Source: Blepharisma stoltei (Eukaryota > Ciliophora > Heterotrichea > Heterotrichida > Blepharismidae). Taken from it: a stretch of 64,000 nt of DNA. The notes under the pieces are model-generated. The model did no database searches and was not told where the DNA came from. It saw only the letters and a list, made by a program, of their open reading frames with translations. Positions within the stretch are counted from its first letter, which is position 1. Every line of letters starts with the position of its first letter. The DNA lies in contig CAJZBQ010000020.1 of NCBI GenBank assembly GCA_914767885.1, positions 868,001 through 932,000 of the forward strand. Reading direction: 5' to 3'. The position numbers and the translations under genes were made by a program. Of this stretch, positions 22,010-31,697 are shown one piece after another.

Positions 22010-22963
22010 CTACCAGTCTAAGAATGGGTCATCTGAAGCTCTTACAATAGGTGATAAATTTGGAGAGTCTGGATAACGTGAAAAATTTGAAGTATCATCA
22101 GGTGATCTCACTGTTGGTCTATATGGCATATCTATTCCTTTTGCCAATAGTCTTAGTCAGTCCAATCCTGAAAACCATCTATGATTTTTGATATCATTGA
22201 CTCCGTTTTTTAAGTTTCCATATCTCTTTGATAAATCAGCTACAAGTAGATGCTTCACTAAGCTTTTTGCATTTTTGTCAAAATTTCTGGGAAATTTTAC
22301 TTTGCCTTTCAAAATTTTTTGGTAAATGGCCATCGGCTCTTCGTCAGTGAATGGGTCTATTCCAGCAAGCATTTCATAAATAATAATTCCCAAAGTCCAC
22401 CAATCCACTGGTTTACCATGCCCTTTATTTAATAGAATTTCTGGAGCCAAATACTCAGGCGTCCCACACAGTGTATAAGTTCTTCCTTCAACTACCTTCG
22501 CAAATCCAAAATCTGTCAACTTTAAATATCCATCATGCCCAATAAGTAAATTTTCTGGCTTTAAATCTCTATAAATAATATTTTGTGCATGCATATACTC
22601 AAACATCGTTGTTATTTGAGCTGCATACAGCCTTGCGTGGTTATTATCCAATTTTCCAATAGTCCTCAAATAACTAAACAGTTCTCCTCCTGCAACAAAC
22701 TCTAGAGCAAGGTATAAATATCTATCATCTTGGGTAAAGCCAATTAAATTCACCAGAAAAGGATGCCTTATAGTCCTCAGTATTGAAAACTCAGAAATTA
22801 CGTGGTCTACTTGTTTCATCTTGAGAATATCAGATTTTTTGAGGATTTTCAATGCAGCGTAGTCGCCTGTGGACCTAACTCTGCATAAACGAACTCTTCC
22901 AAAGGAGCCTGTGCCTAGAGTTTGAAGAACTTCTATATTTGATAGCTCCAACCGTCTATCCAT
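22010..22963 (-). CDS. cAMP-dependent protein kinase catalytic subunit-like (AGC kinase)
   Basis: A 317-residue AGC kinase. Seen: GTGSFGRVRL loop, AALKILKK lysine, YRDLKPENLL, DFGFAK, the activation loop with TYTLCGTPEYLAPE (TLCGTPEY with the phosphorylatable Thr), and an AGC tail with TVRSPDDTSNFSRYP ending in the hydrophobic FLDW. Length, TLCGTPEYLAPE and a C-terminal aromatic place it with PKA-C rather than PKG or S6K. TGA is Trp after FSGLD. Downstream of cAMP it would phosphorylate ciliary and metabolic targets. Confidence 0.9.
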
Positions 22964-23073
22964 TTATTATATATGAGAATTTGAGAATATTATTAAAATT
23001 TTCAAAACATCAAAGTCTTGGCGCAAATGAGAACTAAAAGGATTTCAAATGTATGGAAAAAGAGATTAATTAA

Positions 23074-24474
23074 TTATTCAAATAAATCGAATTCAGGTTC
23101 TGCATTCTGTGGAGTGGATGACTCAAATGAAGGCTCAGGTATCCCATCTAAAGTATTACAAGTAGTTCCAAAAGGCCCTTCCTTTTGGAAATGACTAAAA
23201 TGTTGGGCTTCTACTAAAGATTTTCCACATAGGTTGCAGAGTGCTTTTTCACCTCTGCAAACTGGAGAAGTAAGATGCATCCTTATTATATAAACGAAAA
23301 ACTCTTATAAAAATTTTTTTTACATAAGTTTAATTCTTCATTTTTATATGTGACAAAAAAAAATTATTTCTTATAAAATCCATATTATAAAAATTATTTC
23401 ATGAAGCATCTTACAAGTAATAAAATTACAGCCATCTTCTCTTTCAACAGCGCTCCCACAATTTGGGCATCTTTTCCAATTTCTGCTCAAAAGCATATCA
23501 TTTAAATTTTCTTCAGGGTTTACCTTTTCGTATTCCTCACAAGTGAGCCCTGGATGGCTGCCTCTTTTACAAGGAATACATACACCTGCCTTGCATTCAG
23601 AGCAAGCTGTTACTAAATCTTCGGGGAAAATATATCCAAATCCTTTACAGTCTGGGACAGGACAATGAATGGCTTTTCCTTCTGCTACAAGTTTTTGTGC
23701 CTTTAAACTGACTCTTAAATCTTTGATTTTCTGCTGCTGGTCAGCTGTGATGTGTTTATTTACTATTGTGTCAGGGATCATTGCTTTACACTCTGGGCAG
23801 GCAATTTCCTCCGCAAAAACTTTGCCTGTGTCAAGATAATTAACTAGTACAAGATTTATACATGCAAGACAGAAAATGTCAGAACAGTCTAGCTTTATGA
23901 AATCTGACTGCTTTGACATACAAATAGGACATTTTACAACTGGCTGATCAATTTCTGCATTGTAATATGCAAATTCACGGCAAATTTCCAGTATTTCTCT
24001 TTTCTTTTGTTGCAGTTTTATCTGTTCCGGATTATAAGCAACGTCTTCTAGTACGTCTAAATCTGCAAAAAAGTAAGCAAGACATTCTTCTTCATCTTCG
24101 ACAGCGGGTTTCTGTATTGGAGCTGGAGCAGGAGCTTTAATTTCAACATCATCATCAAACAGTCCCATCCCGAAAAGACCATCTATTTCATTTTTTTGTT
24201 CTTCCTTAGCTGCTTCTTCGCGATCATTAATGATCTTTTGGTCTTCTGCAAAGAAATCATACGTTTGGATGTCGTGATCTTTTAATGGAAGCTCATCTTC
24301 TATTAGCTCTTTAAATCCTAGAGTGCGGGAAGCATCAATCAAAATCTTATCTAAGCTTGTTCCTCTTGAAAGAGAGGGTGGAGGATCAATGATTTCGTCT
24401 TCTAATATGTGAGAATTAAATATTTTCTTAAGTGGAGCATGCAGGGATCTTAGTAAACGGGCTAAATATTCCAT
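23074..24474 (-). CDS. RBR-type E3 ubiquitin ligase
   Basis: Exons 24474-23414 and 23272-23074 join to 419 residues once a 141-bp IES is removed. RING1 is CPICMSKQ...CSDIFCLACI...CPECKAMIP; the IBR is CPVPDCKGFGYIFPEDLVTACSECKAGVC; RING2 is CPNCGSAVEREDGCNFITC joined across the IES to TSPVC...CNLCG. The catalytic cysteine of RING2 is expected in the GCNFITC segment. The last part (HFSHFQKEGPFGTTCNTLDG) resembles other protist RBRs. The N-terminal third is acidic and unrecognised. Confidence 0.9.
23273..23413. mobile_element. Short 141-bp IES with TAAGATGC termini
   Basis: Ends are TAAGATGCATCC and, on the other strand, TAAGATGCTTCATG, an 11-12 nt imperfect inverted repeat including the TA. 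Precise excision joins NFIT-C to TSPVC of the RBR ligase. Not similar to the MITE families. Confidence 0.85.
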
Positions 24475-24979
24475 ATTTGCTTTATAAGAACAGGTCAGAT
24501 TTCAAGCATATTTGTTTGAGTAATTAAATAATTAAATCATTTTTTGTATAACTTTTTAATGCGACATTATTTTAAGATATTTATATTATGAATAAATATT
24601 TGAGCATTTTGCAAATTTTTATTAATTCTCAAAGTCTCTAATATTTATCCTGTGTTAAGTTTTCACATCTTCAATTAAAAAAAACTGAAAAATGTCAGTT
24701 TCCTCTGCATCTTGCAAAATTTTTGATTGCACCATATTTCTGATCTGATGAAATGTATTAATAATATACTTAATTAAAATAAACATAATTTTATTTTAAT
24801 TATTAATTCATTTAAAATTTTCTTTCAAATAAGCGTACATTCTTCATTTAAAAAAATTAAAAACCACCAAAAAATTAACTTATAAAAAATTTAATTCACT
24901 GCTCATTTAGGCTATTAACAAATTTTTCATCACTAAATAACATTCGATTTGAAATTGCTTCAATTTATTCATTTCTTAA
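24475..24979. other. AT-rich intergenic region between divergent genes
   Basis: About 500 bp between the starts of two divergent genes, so promoters for both should lie here. I see no repeat, open frame or recognised motif. Confidence 0.5.
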
Positions 24980-26512
24980 ATGTCGGAGAGAAAATTTCGC
25001 AGCTTGACTCCTCGCGTCCAAAAAATTACCGATACAAGCTACATCAGTGAGCCTCTTCAACAAATTGATGAAGAAAGCAATGAGGTCAGCAACCAGCTGC
25101 GTCTTATACGTAGCAGATATGATAAGCTTAAAGATCTCAATCGAATCAAACGACTAAAAGTAGAAAAACTAAAAAAAGAAATTGCTCAAGCCAAAAAAAT
25201 CGGAAATTCTATGCAAGGTGACAAGTACAATTTAGAAGCCAAAATCATAAAACTCGAAAACTCAATTGAAATGGCCAAGGCAAAACGAATTGAAGAAGAA
25301 GTTTATGCGAGAAGTTATATGCATATTCTCAATAGAATGAGAGAAGAAAAACTTATTCTCGATAAACAAGCACGCGTCAGACAAGATGAACTCAGCACTA
25401 AGAAACAAGTTTTGACTTTAGAAGAACAAAAAACTCGGCAGGCCTATGAAAGTCAATTAAAATCACGAATTGAGCTAAAAGAACTGAAACATCAAATGGA
25501 CACTGAGAAAAGGCAGCAGGAGGAGTCTTTAAAAGTCATAGAAAAGAAAGCTCTGGAAAGAGAAAAAGCTTTATCTAGGCTTGAAGAAAGAACAAGAAGG
25601 AGGGAAGAATTAGCAGAAACTGCAAGAAATGAGGCATCAAGCCAAGAAACTTTTGATTTGAGGCAAAGTTTGCAGCTTCATAGGTTTTGGTATAGAATTT
25701 TCCCATAGATGGCGCTGTTTGCCCTTGATTTGCCCACTAGTAAAATTTTTTGGTTTGACTAAACCATATGGTACTGGTCGAACCAAAAAATTTTCCCAGT
25801 GGGCAAATCAAGGGCAAACAGCGTCATCTATGGGAAATTTCTATATCTGATGATAAATAAAAGGATAAGTTATGAGCTAGAAAGAGGAAGTGACATAGAA
25901 AAAGCTTTCCAAAAAATTCGGGTCGCCACTGGGCTTCATGATATTGAAGAAATTGTTAGAAGATTTTTAACAAGAGAACAAAGTTACACAGAATTCATTG
26001 ACGTTGTAAAAGAAACTGAAAAAAAGCTTGAAGAAGTTAGAGACAAGACAGATGCTGCCAGATCCCAGCTACAAGATATACAGTTTGATAGAGAAGGTGA
26101 TGGAAAACTACAAAAAAAGATCAGAGAAATTGAAGAAGCTTACAATGAAGAATATAAAACTTATTTAATTGCCTGTGAGAAATGCAAAAAATATCAGCTG
26201 GTTACTGATAAAGTTAAAGACTGGGTAGTCAAACACTTGAAGATTTTGAACAATGAAGACGAAATAGGAGAGCTAACTGAGCTTTTTCAGAAGCTGAATG
26301 ATTCTGTAATTTTATTACTTGATAAAGTAGCAGATAAGCATGATAAGCTGATTGAAAATGTGGAGACTTATCGCAAGAAGAAAACACAAGACATCATGCG
26401 AGAGCTAAACTCGTCACCTTTGTCATTAAAAAATAAGAGATTCACTCCTATACTTCAAGAATCAAACTCAGAAGAAGATATTAAGCTATTAGGAACTGGA
26501 GTGCCCTCTTAA
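24980..26512 (+). CDS. Outer-dynein-arm docking-type coiled-coil protein (CCDC63/114-like)
   Basis: Exons 24980-25692 and 25846-26512 give 459 residues after removal of a 153-bp fold-back IES, which restores HRFWYLMINKR. The protein is coiled coil almost throughout. The segment FQKIRVATGLHDIEEIVRRFLTREQSY matches the conserved block of the ODAD1/CCDC63/DC2 family, which anchors outer dynein arms to doublet microtubules. Confidence in the family is moderate because coiled coils align easily. Confidence 0.75.
25693..25845. mobile_element. GATGGCGC-signature fold-back IES
   Basis: 153-bp near-perfect inverted repeat with ends TATAGAATTTTCCC and TATAGAAATTTCCC, then AGATGGCGC/AGATGACGC, GTTTGCCCTTGATTTGCCCACT arms and a short centre. 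Flanked by TA at 25691-25692 and 25844-25845. Confidence 0.9.
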
Positions 26513-26531
26513 GATTAAATTGCTTTATTAT

Positions 26532-26924
26532 CTAAAACACAATGTTATTTTCGTCTATATCATCTGCTTGCTCTGGGTAGCATTCTGGAGGCCCTTTTCG
26601 CCATCGCAGTTCTAGATCTTTGATCTTACATGAGAATTCTTGCTTGTTTAGCTTTTTGTTTATAATGTTATGGACTTTGCAGAGCCAAAGTTGGAGGCTT
26701 TCTCTTGATTCGGTTTCTGGAGGGGTTGAGGACATTAATTCTTGGAAATCTTTTGCACAGGAATAGCTGGGATAAATATAAGGAAAAGTCTCGAAAAAAT
26801 CTTTGTAGGATTGCTTGGTTTTTTCTGTTGGGGTTAGAGGGAAATGGGCAGCAATGCTGTGAAGTAGCACCCAAGTTTTGTGCCCAAGAGAGTCTTTGCT
26901 TTCAGGACACTTCTTGTCGTCCAT
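26532..26924 (-). CDS. Erv1/ALR-like sulfhydryl oxidase with altered CxxC
   Basis: A 130-residue Erv1/ALR domain: GHKTWVLLHSIAAHFP, the SRESLQLWLCKVHNIINKKL block that binds FAD, and a following C. In the family the redox centre is YPCxxC just before AxDF; here it reads YPSYSCAKDF, so the first cysteine is serine (codon AGC). The second cysteine and the FAD-contact residues remain. Erv1 normally oxidises Mia40 in the mitochondrial intermembrane space. The substitution should remove or alter that activity. A GC-rich fold-back element lies immediately upstream of the ATG. Confidence 0.85.
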   Translation of the reverse strand: MDDKKCPESKDSLGHKTWVLLHSIAAHFPLTPTEKTKQSYKDFFETFPYIYPSYSCAKDFQELMSSTPPETESRESLQLWLCKVHNIINKKLNKQEFSCKIKDLELRWRKGPPECYPEQADDIDENNIVF

Positions 26925-26942
26925 ATTGCTTTTAAAAAAGTA

Positions 26943-27337
26943 TACAGGTTACCCGATGATGGCGCTTGCCATCATCGAGCAACACCAGGAAAAGGGCTCC
27001 ACACGGGAAATGGTTCCACATTTGGAGCCCTTTTTGGCGCATGGAAGTGAAAGAAAGAAAGAAGCATTACTTTATCCCTATCCTACATTAGAAAAATCAA
27101 GCACAACTCCCCCAACATCAGAAAGCGTGGAAGTGAGGATTCTCCACTTTTCAAAAAGGATTCCACGTGCCAAAAAGGGTTTCATGTGTCAAAAAGGGTT
27201 CCACGCGTCAATAAGGGTTCCACGTGTCAAAAAGAACTCCACGTGTCAAAAAGGGCTCCACGTGTCAAAAAGGTTCCACTTGTGGTGGTTTTACCCGATG
27301 ATGACACATTGAGCACCATCATCAGGCATTTATTGTA
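26943..27337. mobile_element. GC-rich fold-back element with 19-bp tandem repeats
   Basis: Ends carry CCCGATGATGGCGC and, on the other strand, CCTGATGATGGTGC, close to TA. Interior is GC-rich and includes about seven copies of a 19-bp unit like TTCCACGTGTCAAAAAGGG at 27141-27285. It lies just upstream of the Erv1-like gene and 390 bp before the next gene. Confidence 0.7.
27141..27285. repeat. 19-bp tandem repeat
   Basis: About seven units of TTCCACGTGTCAAAAAGGG with small changes. Lies within the fold-back element at 26943-27337. The CACGTG in each unit is itself a palindrome. Confidence 0.85.
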
Positions 27338-27723
27338 TGTAAATTTAGCTATCTGTACCTTTCATGCAATTGACGGCAAATGCTATAGTTTTAATAGATT
27401 ATATGAATTTTAATTATCCAAGCCAAAGTTATTCTATATAAAATTTGATATTTCTTTATTAATTCTCGAGAAAAAATTTTATCATAAGGTTATAAATTTA
27501 ATTTCCTGAAATGATTGAGTATGATGCTGATTTCATTTTTAATTATATAATTATTATATTTATACTATTACTTCCCCTATTATTTCCTCATTTCTAAAAT
27601 CATTCTAAACCTCATATTTTCTCAATAAAACCAGTGTAAATTTTACTTTTTTCCCGAATTTTAATTCTTCTCTTCACATTTCAACTGAAATTTACAGTGT
27701 TGACACATCACTCTATAATAAAA
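27338..27723. other. AT-rich intergenic region
   Basis: 386 bp upstream of the gene at 27724. Nothing beyond AT-rich sequence is seen. Confidence 0.5.
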
Positions 27724-28383
27724 ATGGATATCGATTATGAGTCTGAAGGCCAAGAAACTTCTTGTTCTAGTTATATGTACCAAGCAAAAGAAGAAAATAT
27801 TTTTAGTTTCCAAAGTAAAGCATTCAAAAATATAAACCCAGTGACTGAAATGGGGATTGGATATCGTCAATACACGTTTCTCTTAAAAATCTCCAAAAGA
27901 GGATTGCACGCCACTTCATATCAACTTCATGACTTTTTTAAAGCCATGTGCGAAATATGTGACCTATTGAAGCTTTCTGATATAGAAATCGTGCTCTGAG
28001 CTATATATTTAGAGCGCTTTGGCTGGCAGGAATTTTTGCAAAATTCAGAGGATTCACTGCTGTTTGCAGCATATGCAGCTAAGTGTATGCTGAATGAAAA
28101 CACTATAGAGTTTTTAGAAAGGCTCCAACAACGATCGGAATCCTTTTCTAAGGAGTATAAAGAATGAATAGGTGCCCATCAGAACAATATAAATATAGAT
28201 TTTCTAGAAATGAATTCGGTTTTCAATGAACTGAATTATTTAGAAATCGAAATCCAAGAAGAAGAGAAAGTTGATTATAACGACGTAGTAGATGATCTGA
28301 TCGATAATACACTAGAATCACAGAGAAAGAGATTAGGGTCAGAAGACAGCTACACCGAGAAGAAGAGAAAAAATAAGCTGTAG
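27724..28383 (+). CDS. Possible divergent cyclin-box protein
   Basis: A 219-residue protein using TGA as Trp twice. Around residues 75-130, ICDLLKLSDIEIVLWAIYLERF followed by SLLFAAYAAKCML has the helix pattern of a cyclin box (helix 1 ending in the YLxRF, helix 3 LLxAAxxxAxK). The C-terminus is acidic then strongly basic (KKRKNKL), a possible nuclear signal. The cyclin call is tentative; no partner CDK is adjacent. Confidence 0.5.
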
Positions 28384-28709
28384 GAAGATGTAGAATAGCT
28401 ATAAATAAGTCAATTATTAAATTATTCGCCATATACAAATTATTATGAGTTACAATTTTTTCTTAAAGCTTTCTCATGAATATCGAAGTCTATTCTATTT
28501 GCAATGAGATTTCGAAATTAATTTTTATTCTCAAAGATTCAAGTAAAGCTTGTTGCTAAAGATATTTATTTTAATAGAAGTTTTGCTGTAATTTTGGTGT
28601 AAAAATATTGTAACGCATATTCTTAATTAAATATTAAATTTAATTTGCAAAAAAATTTCCATATAAATTTAAGTGTCTTAATTAAATTTTAAAATTATTT
28701 AAATTCAAT

Positions 28710-29855
28710 ATGTGCTGCCGTAGAAAAACTGGAGAATTTGTACCTGAAAGAGTCCCAGAACTAGAAGAGCCAAATAATTTCTTAGACCTTCTTGAAAGCT
28801 TAAAAGTAGAGTTTAAAGGAACAAAAGAACTTGAAATTTTAAGAGATCAGTTAGTAGCAAGGGAAGAATGGAAAAATCCGAATGCCAAAAATTATTTAGC
28901 ACTTAGAACTGAGGCACAAAATTTAACAGCGATTATGATAAGGCAAATTAAGGTTATGGCAAGAGGATTAAGAACTTTGGTGCTTATTAATGAAAAACTT
29001 GAAGATGGAGTGAGGAACTCTGCTGACTCCCCCCCCCTTTTAAATTGGAACAAAATATCGGTAAAATTTCCACTTTTTTGGTAAATTAATCCCCCTTTAA
29101 ATTGGAACAAAATTTAATTTTATAATAAAAAATTATATATAATTTTTATCTAAAAAAGTTTTGATATAAGCTAAATGTTTCTTCTTAACTAAAATTAAAA
29201 ATTTAGTTATATCTTGCTCTTTTTTAAAGAAACAAAGTATAAAGAGCATCTTATTTAAATAAATTTATTATCCTTAATTGCTAAATTTTAAAAAAAAAAA
29301 AAATTAATTTTTTTTTTTTAAAAATTTCCAAAAAAAATTTTTGTTTTTTGTTGATAAAAACGATATTTTTAATTTGGATAGTTTTTGCTATAAATTAAAT
29401 AGGAATTCTTTATAAAATTTCAAAATTTACTTATTTCTTGCTTTATTTTAAAGAATAGAGTATAAATAACATCTTATTTAAACAAAAAATTAGCACTTTG
29501 ATCGATAAATTTTCTAAAATTTGTTTTTTTTTTTATTTTTTTTTATCAAAAAAAATAATAATTTTTGTGTAAATAATTTTGATACCAATTAATATTGGCG
29601 TATTAACTAATAATGAAAATTTAGTTATATCTTGCTTTTTTTTTAATGGATAAAGAGTAAATAGCATTTTATTAAACAAAATTTTATAATCTAACTCGAT
29701 AAGTTTTTGAAATTTTTTTTTTAAATTTTTTTATATATAAAATTTTTTTTTATAAAAAATTTTATATTGATATTTTTTTTAAAAAAATAAATTAACCCCC
29801 CTTTAAATTGGAACAAAATTTTTAGTTCCAATTTAAAGGGGGGGGGAGTGAGTAA
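28710..29855 (+). CDS. Small helical protein whose end is carried past a MITE
   Basis: From the ATG at 28710 (MCCRRKTGEF) the frame reads 105 codons of charged helical protein, then meets an 825-bp MITE at 29027. Excision between two TGA trinucleotides gives ...RNSAE and a TAA at 29853, 106 residues in all. Without excision the frame would run a short way into the element. The N-terminal MCC could be palmitoylated. Family not recognised. Confidence 0.6.
29027..29851. mobile_element. TTTAAATTGGAAC-family MITE, long copy with TGA flanks
   Basis: 825-bp element. Left end CCCCTTTTAAATTGGAAC with a second direct copy about 65 bp in; right end is a perfect hairpin of the same motif. Flanking trinucleotides are TGA on both sides (29024-29026 and 29849-29851) instead of TTA, so there is no TA at the boundary. 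Interior is extremely AT-rich with three imperfect internal repeats around TTAGTTATATCTTGC. Confidence 0.85.
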
Positions 29856-30100
29856 AATAATAAAATTTTACATGAAATTAAGTTTTACTGATACCTTAAG
29901 TTAATTTTGTGAAAAGACTAGGAGGTTTATATGATATGCAATCTGATTCTATCAATTTTAATAAATATTAATAGTAAATATATATAGATTACAAGTAAAA
30001 TTAGCATTAATTGCTTATAAAATCATATTTTTATAATATATTTAAATATAAACAACTTACTCAAATAAAATTTAAATTTTCTTTCATCATATTTATAAAA

Positions 30101-30721
30101 ATGGGTTGTGGAGGTAGCAGCAGTCAGCCTTTTCCAACAATCAACACTCATATGGAAACTCTCGAAATCCCTATCTACGATGAATTCTATCAGCGTGCTG
30201 CCAAAAATTTAATGAGACTTGACAGAGCTTCTCAACAATTAAATGGCCTGCTCGACCAATTTCAAGCTTGTACCGGACTTCATGGTCCTCCAGAAAGATC
30301 AATAGGACATGGCTTAATAGCATGGCTTGTAGGAGTTGCTGCATCTTGTGATGGCGATTTCAAAAAAGTTAATATAAGGTTTATAGATAACCTCCCTGGC
30401 ATATTAATAGACTCAAAAAGCCTTCCAGGGATGCTTGATACTGCTTATGATAAATGAATGGGATTATGCATGATGATTGATAAAGCGATAGAAGAGCTGG
30501 AGGAAATCCATAAAGAAATGCTTGAAAATATAGATTGGGCTAATGTTATTCCAGATAAACTGCTAAAGCAAGCTCTTGATGATAATACGCCTATAATAGA
30601 ATTTAGAAGACTTGAAGGGTTGGCATTGGCCAATGCAAATAATCTTGAAGAAGGAGGAATTTTACTAGACAGATTGCTAAAATCTGTTAAATCGTCGGTG
30701 CTGGAATCGACAGATGTATAG
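30101..30721 (+). CDS. N-myristoylated protein of unknown function
   Basis: 206 residues from the ATG at 30101. MGCGGSSSQ is a strong N-myristoylation signal. The rest is mainly helical, with hydrophobic patches (HGLIAWLVGVAAS) and one TGA read as Trp (YDKWMGLC). An upstream in-frame extension exists but the myristoylation motif decides the start. Membrane-attached; family not recognised. Confidence 0.7.
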
Positions 30722-30873
30722 CCCTAGAAATATTTTAGACCGTTAGTGGTCATTCATTTTAATTTTTAAAATTAATTTGTACTTGTAGCTCTTTTGAAAA
30801 GTAAAAACGAAAATGAAAAATCTACGTTTATTATGTTTAAGATGTCTAATCTGACTTAGACTGTATAAGGCAG

Positions 30874-31151
30874 ATGCCCTGGACTATATTTTTTCTTGCC
30901 ATATTCTGCTGGGGTATATAGTGATCTATTATGGTGCATAAATTATAATTGTGGAATTTTCAAAAGCAGTAAACTTAGTTAAAATCAAAAATTTAGGACA
31001 AACTGCAAAAAATCAAAATAAAAGTGACCCTAGAGAAATTATGGAAACCTTTACCACTGAAATTGAAATACTATTATCAGAAACAGTAATACCTCCTCAG
31101 AGTTCTATTTCTCCTACCCTTTATACGAACGCTTTTTTGTATGGCTTATAA
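30874..31151 (+). CDS. Possible small secreted protein with a very short IES
   Basis: An ATG at 30874 opens MPWTIFFLAIFCWG, a signal-peptide-like start, but hits a stop in 15 codons. Removing 29 bp between TA at 30915-30916 and 30944-30945 joins it in frame to a 66-codon open frame (EFSKAVNLVKIKNLGQ...) for 82 residues in total. The reading is attractive but rests on an unusually short IES, so confidence is low. Confidence 0.35.
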
Positions 31152-31697
31152 AAAAATAAAAAAATATCAGTCATATATTATGAACTTCCTCTCTTTATTT
31201 TCTAGCTATAAATTTAAAATTTTATAAGTTTTGTTCCTTATTAAAATACAAGAGTAAGTAATTTAATTTCTATAATAAATTAAATCTTTAATTAAAATCC
31301 AATAAGAAGCAAATAGCTAATAATTTTTAATTTAATTAATTCAGAAAATAGTAACTTTTTCTCATTTCAAAAGAATGTTGGTCAATAAATATACGCAGCT
31401 ATTATTTTTTCAATTTTTTATAAGGATCATCCTAATTTCGGCACAAATCTTGAGATAATGTTTTCATCTTTATCAATTTAGCTTATTTTCTTAATATCGC
31501 AAATATACCATTAAAGAAGCTATTATCAGAAATGCTATTAAATAATGGTTACTGTTTATTATTATACTTCTTGGTATCCGGTTTTTATTTATACTGAAAT
31601 ATCTCTGATTTACTAAATAATTCTAATCTAATTGATAGTTTGGCAACAAAAATGTCTAAATAAATCAAGAATAGATAATCGCTGGACCACTTTGCCG
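31152..31697. other. AT-rich intergenic region
   Basis: 546 bp of AT-rich sequence between two plus-strand genes; no repeat or gene seen. Confidence 0.5.

Noticed and set aside
26705-26935. Plus-strand frame opposite Erv1
   Set aside because: Shadow of the conserved Erv1 frame on the minus strand.
27141-27285. CRISPR-like array
   Set aside because: Units are 19 bp and directly abutting with no spacers; the genome is eukaryotic.
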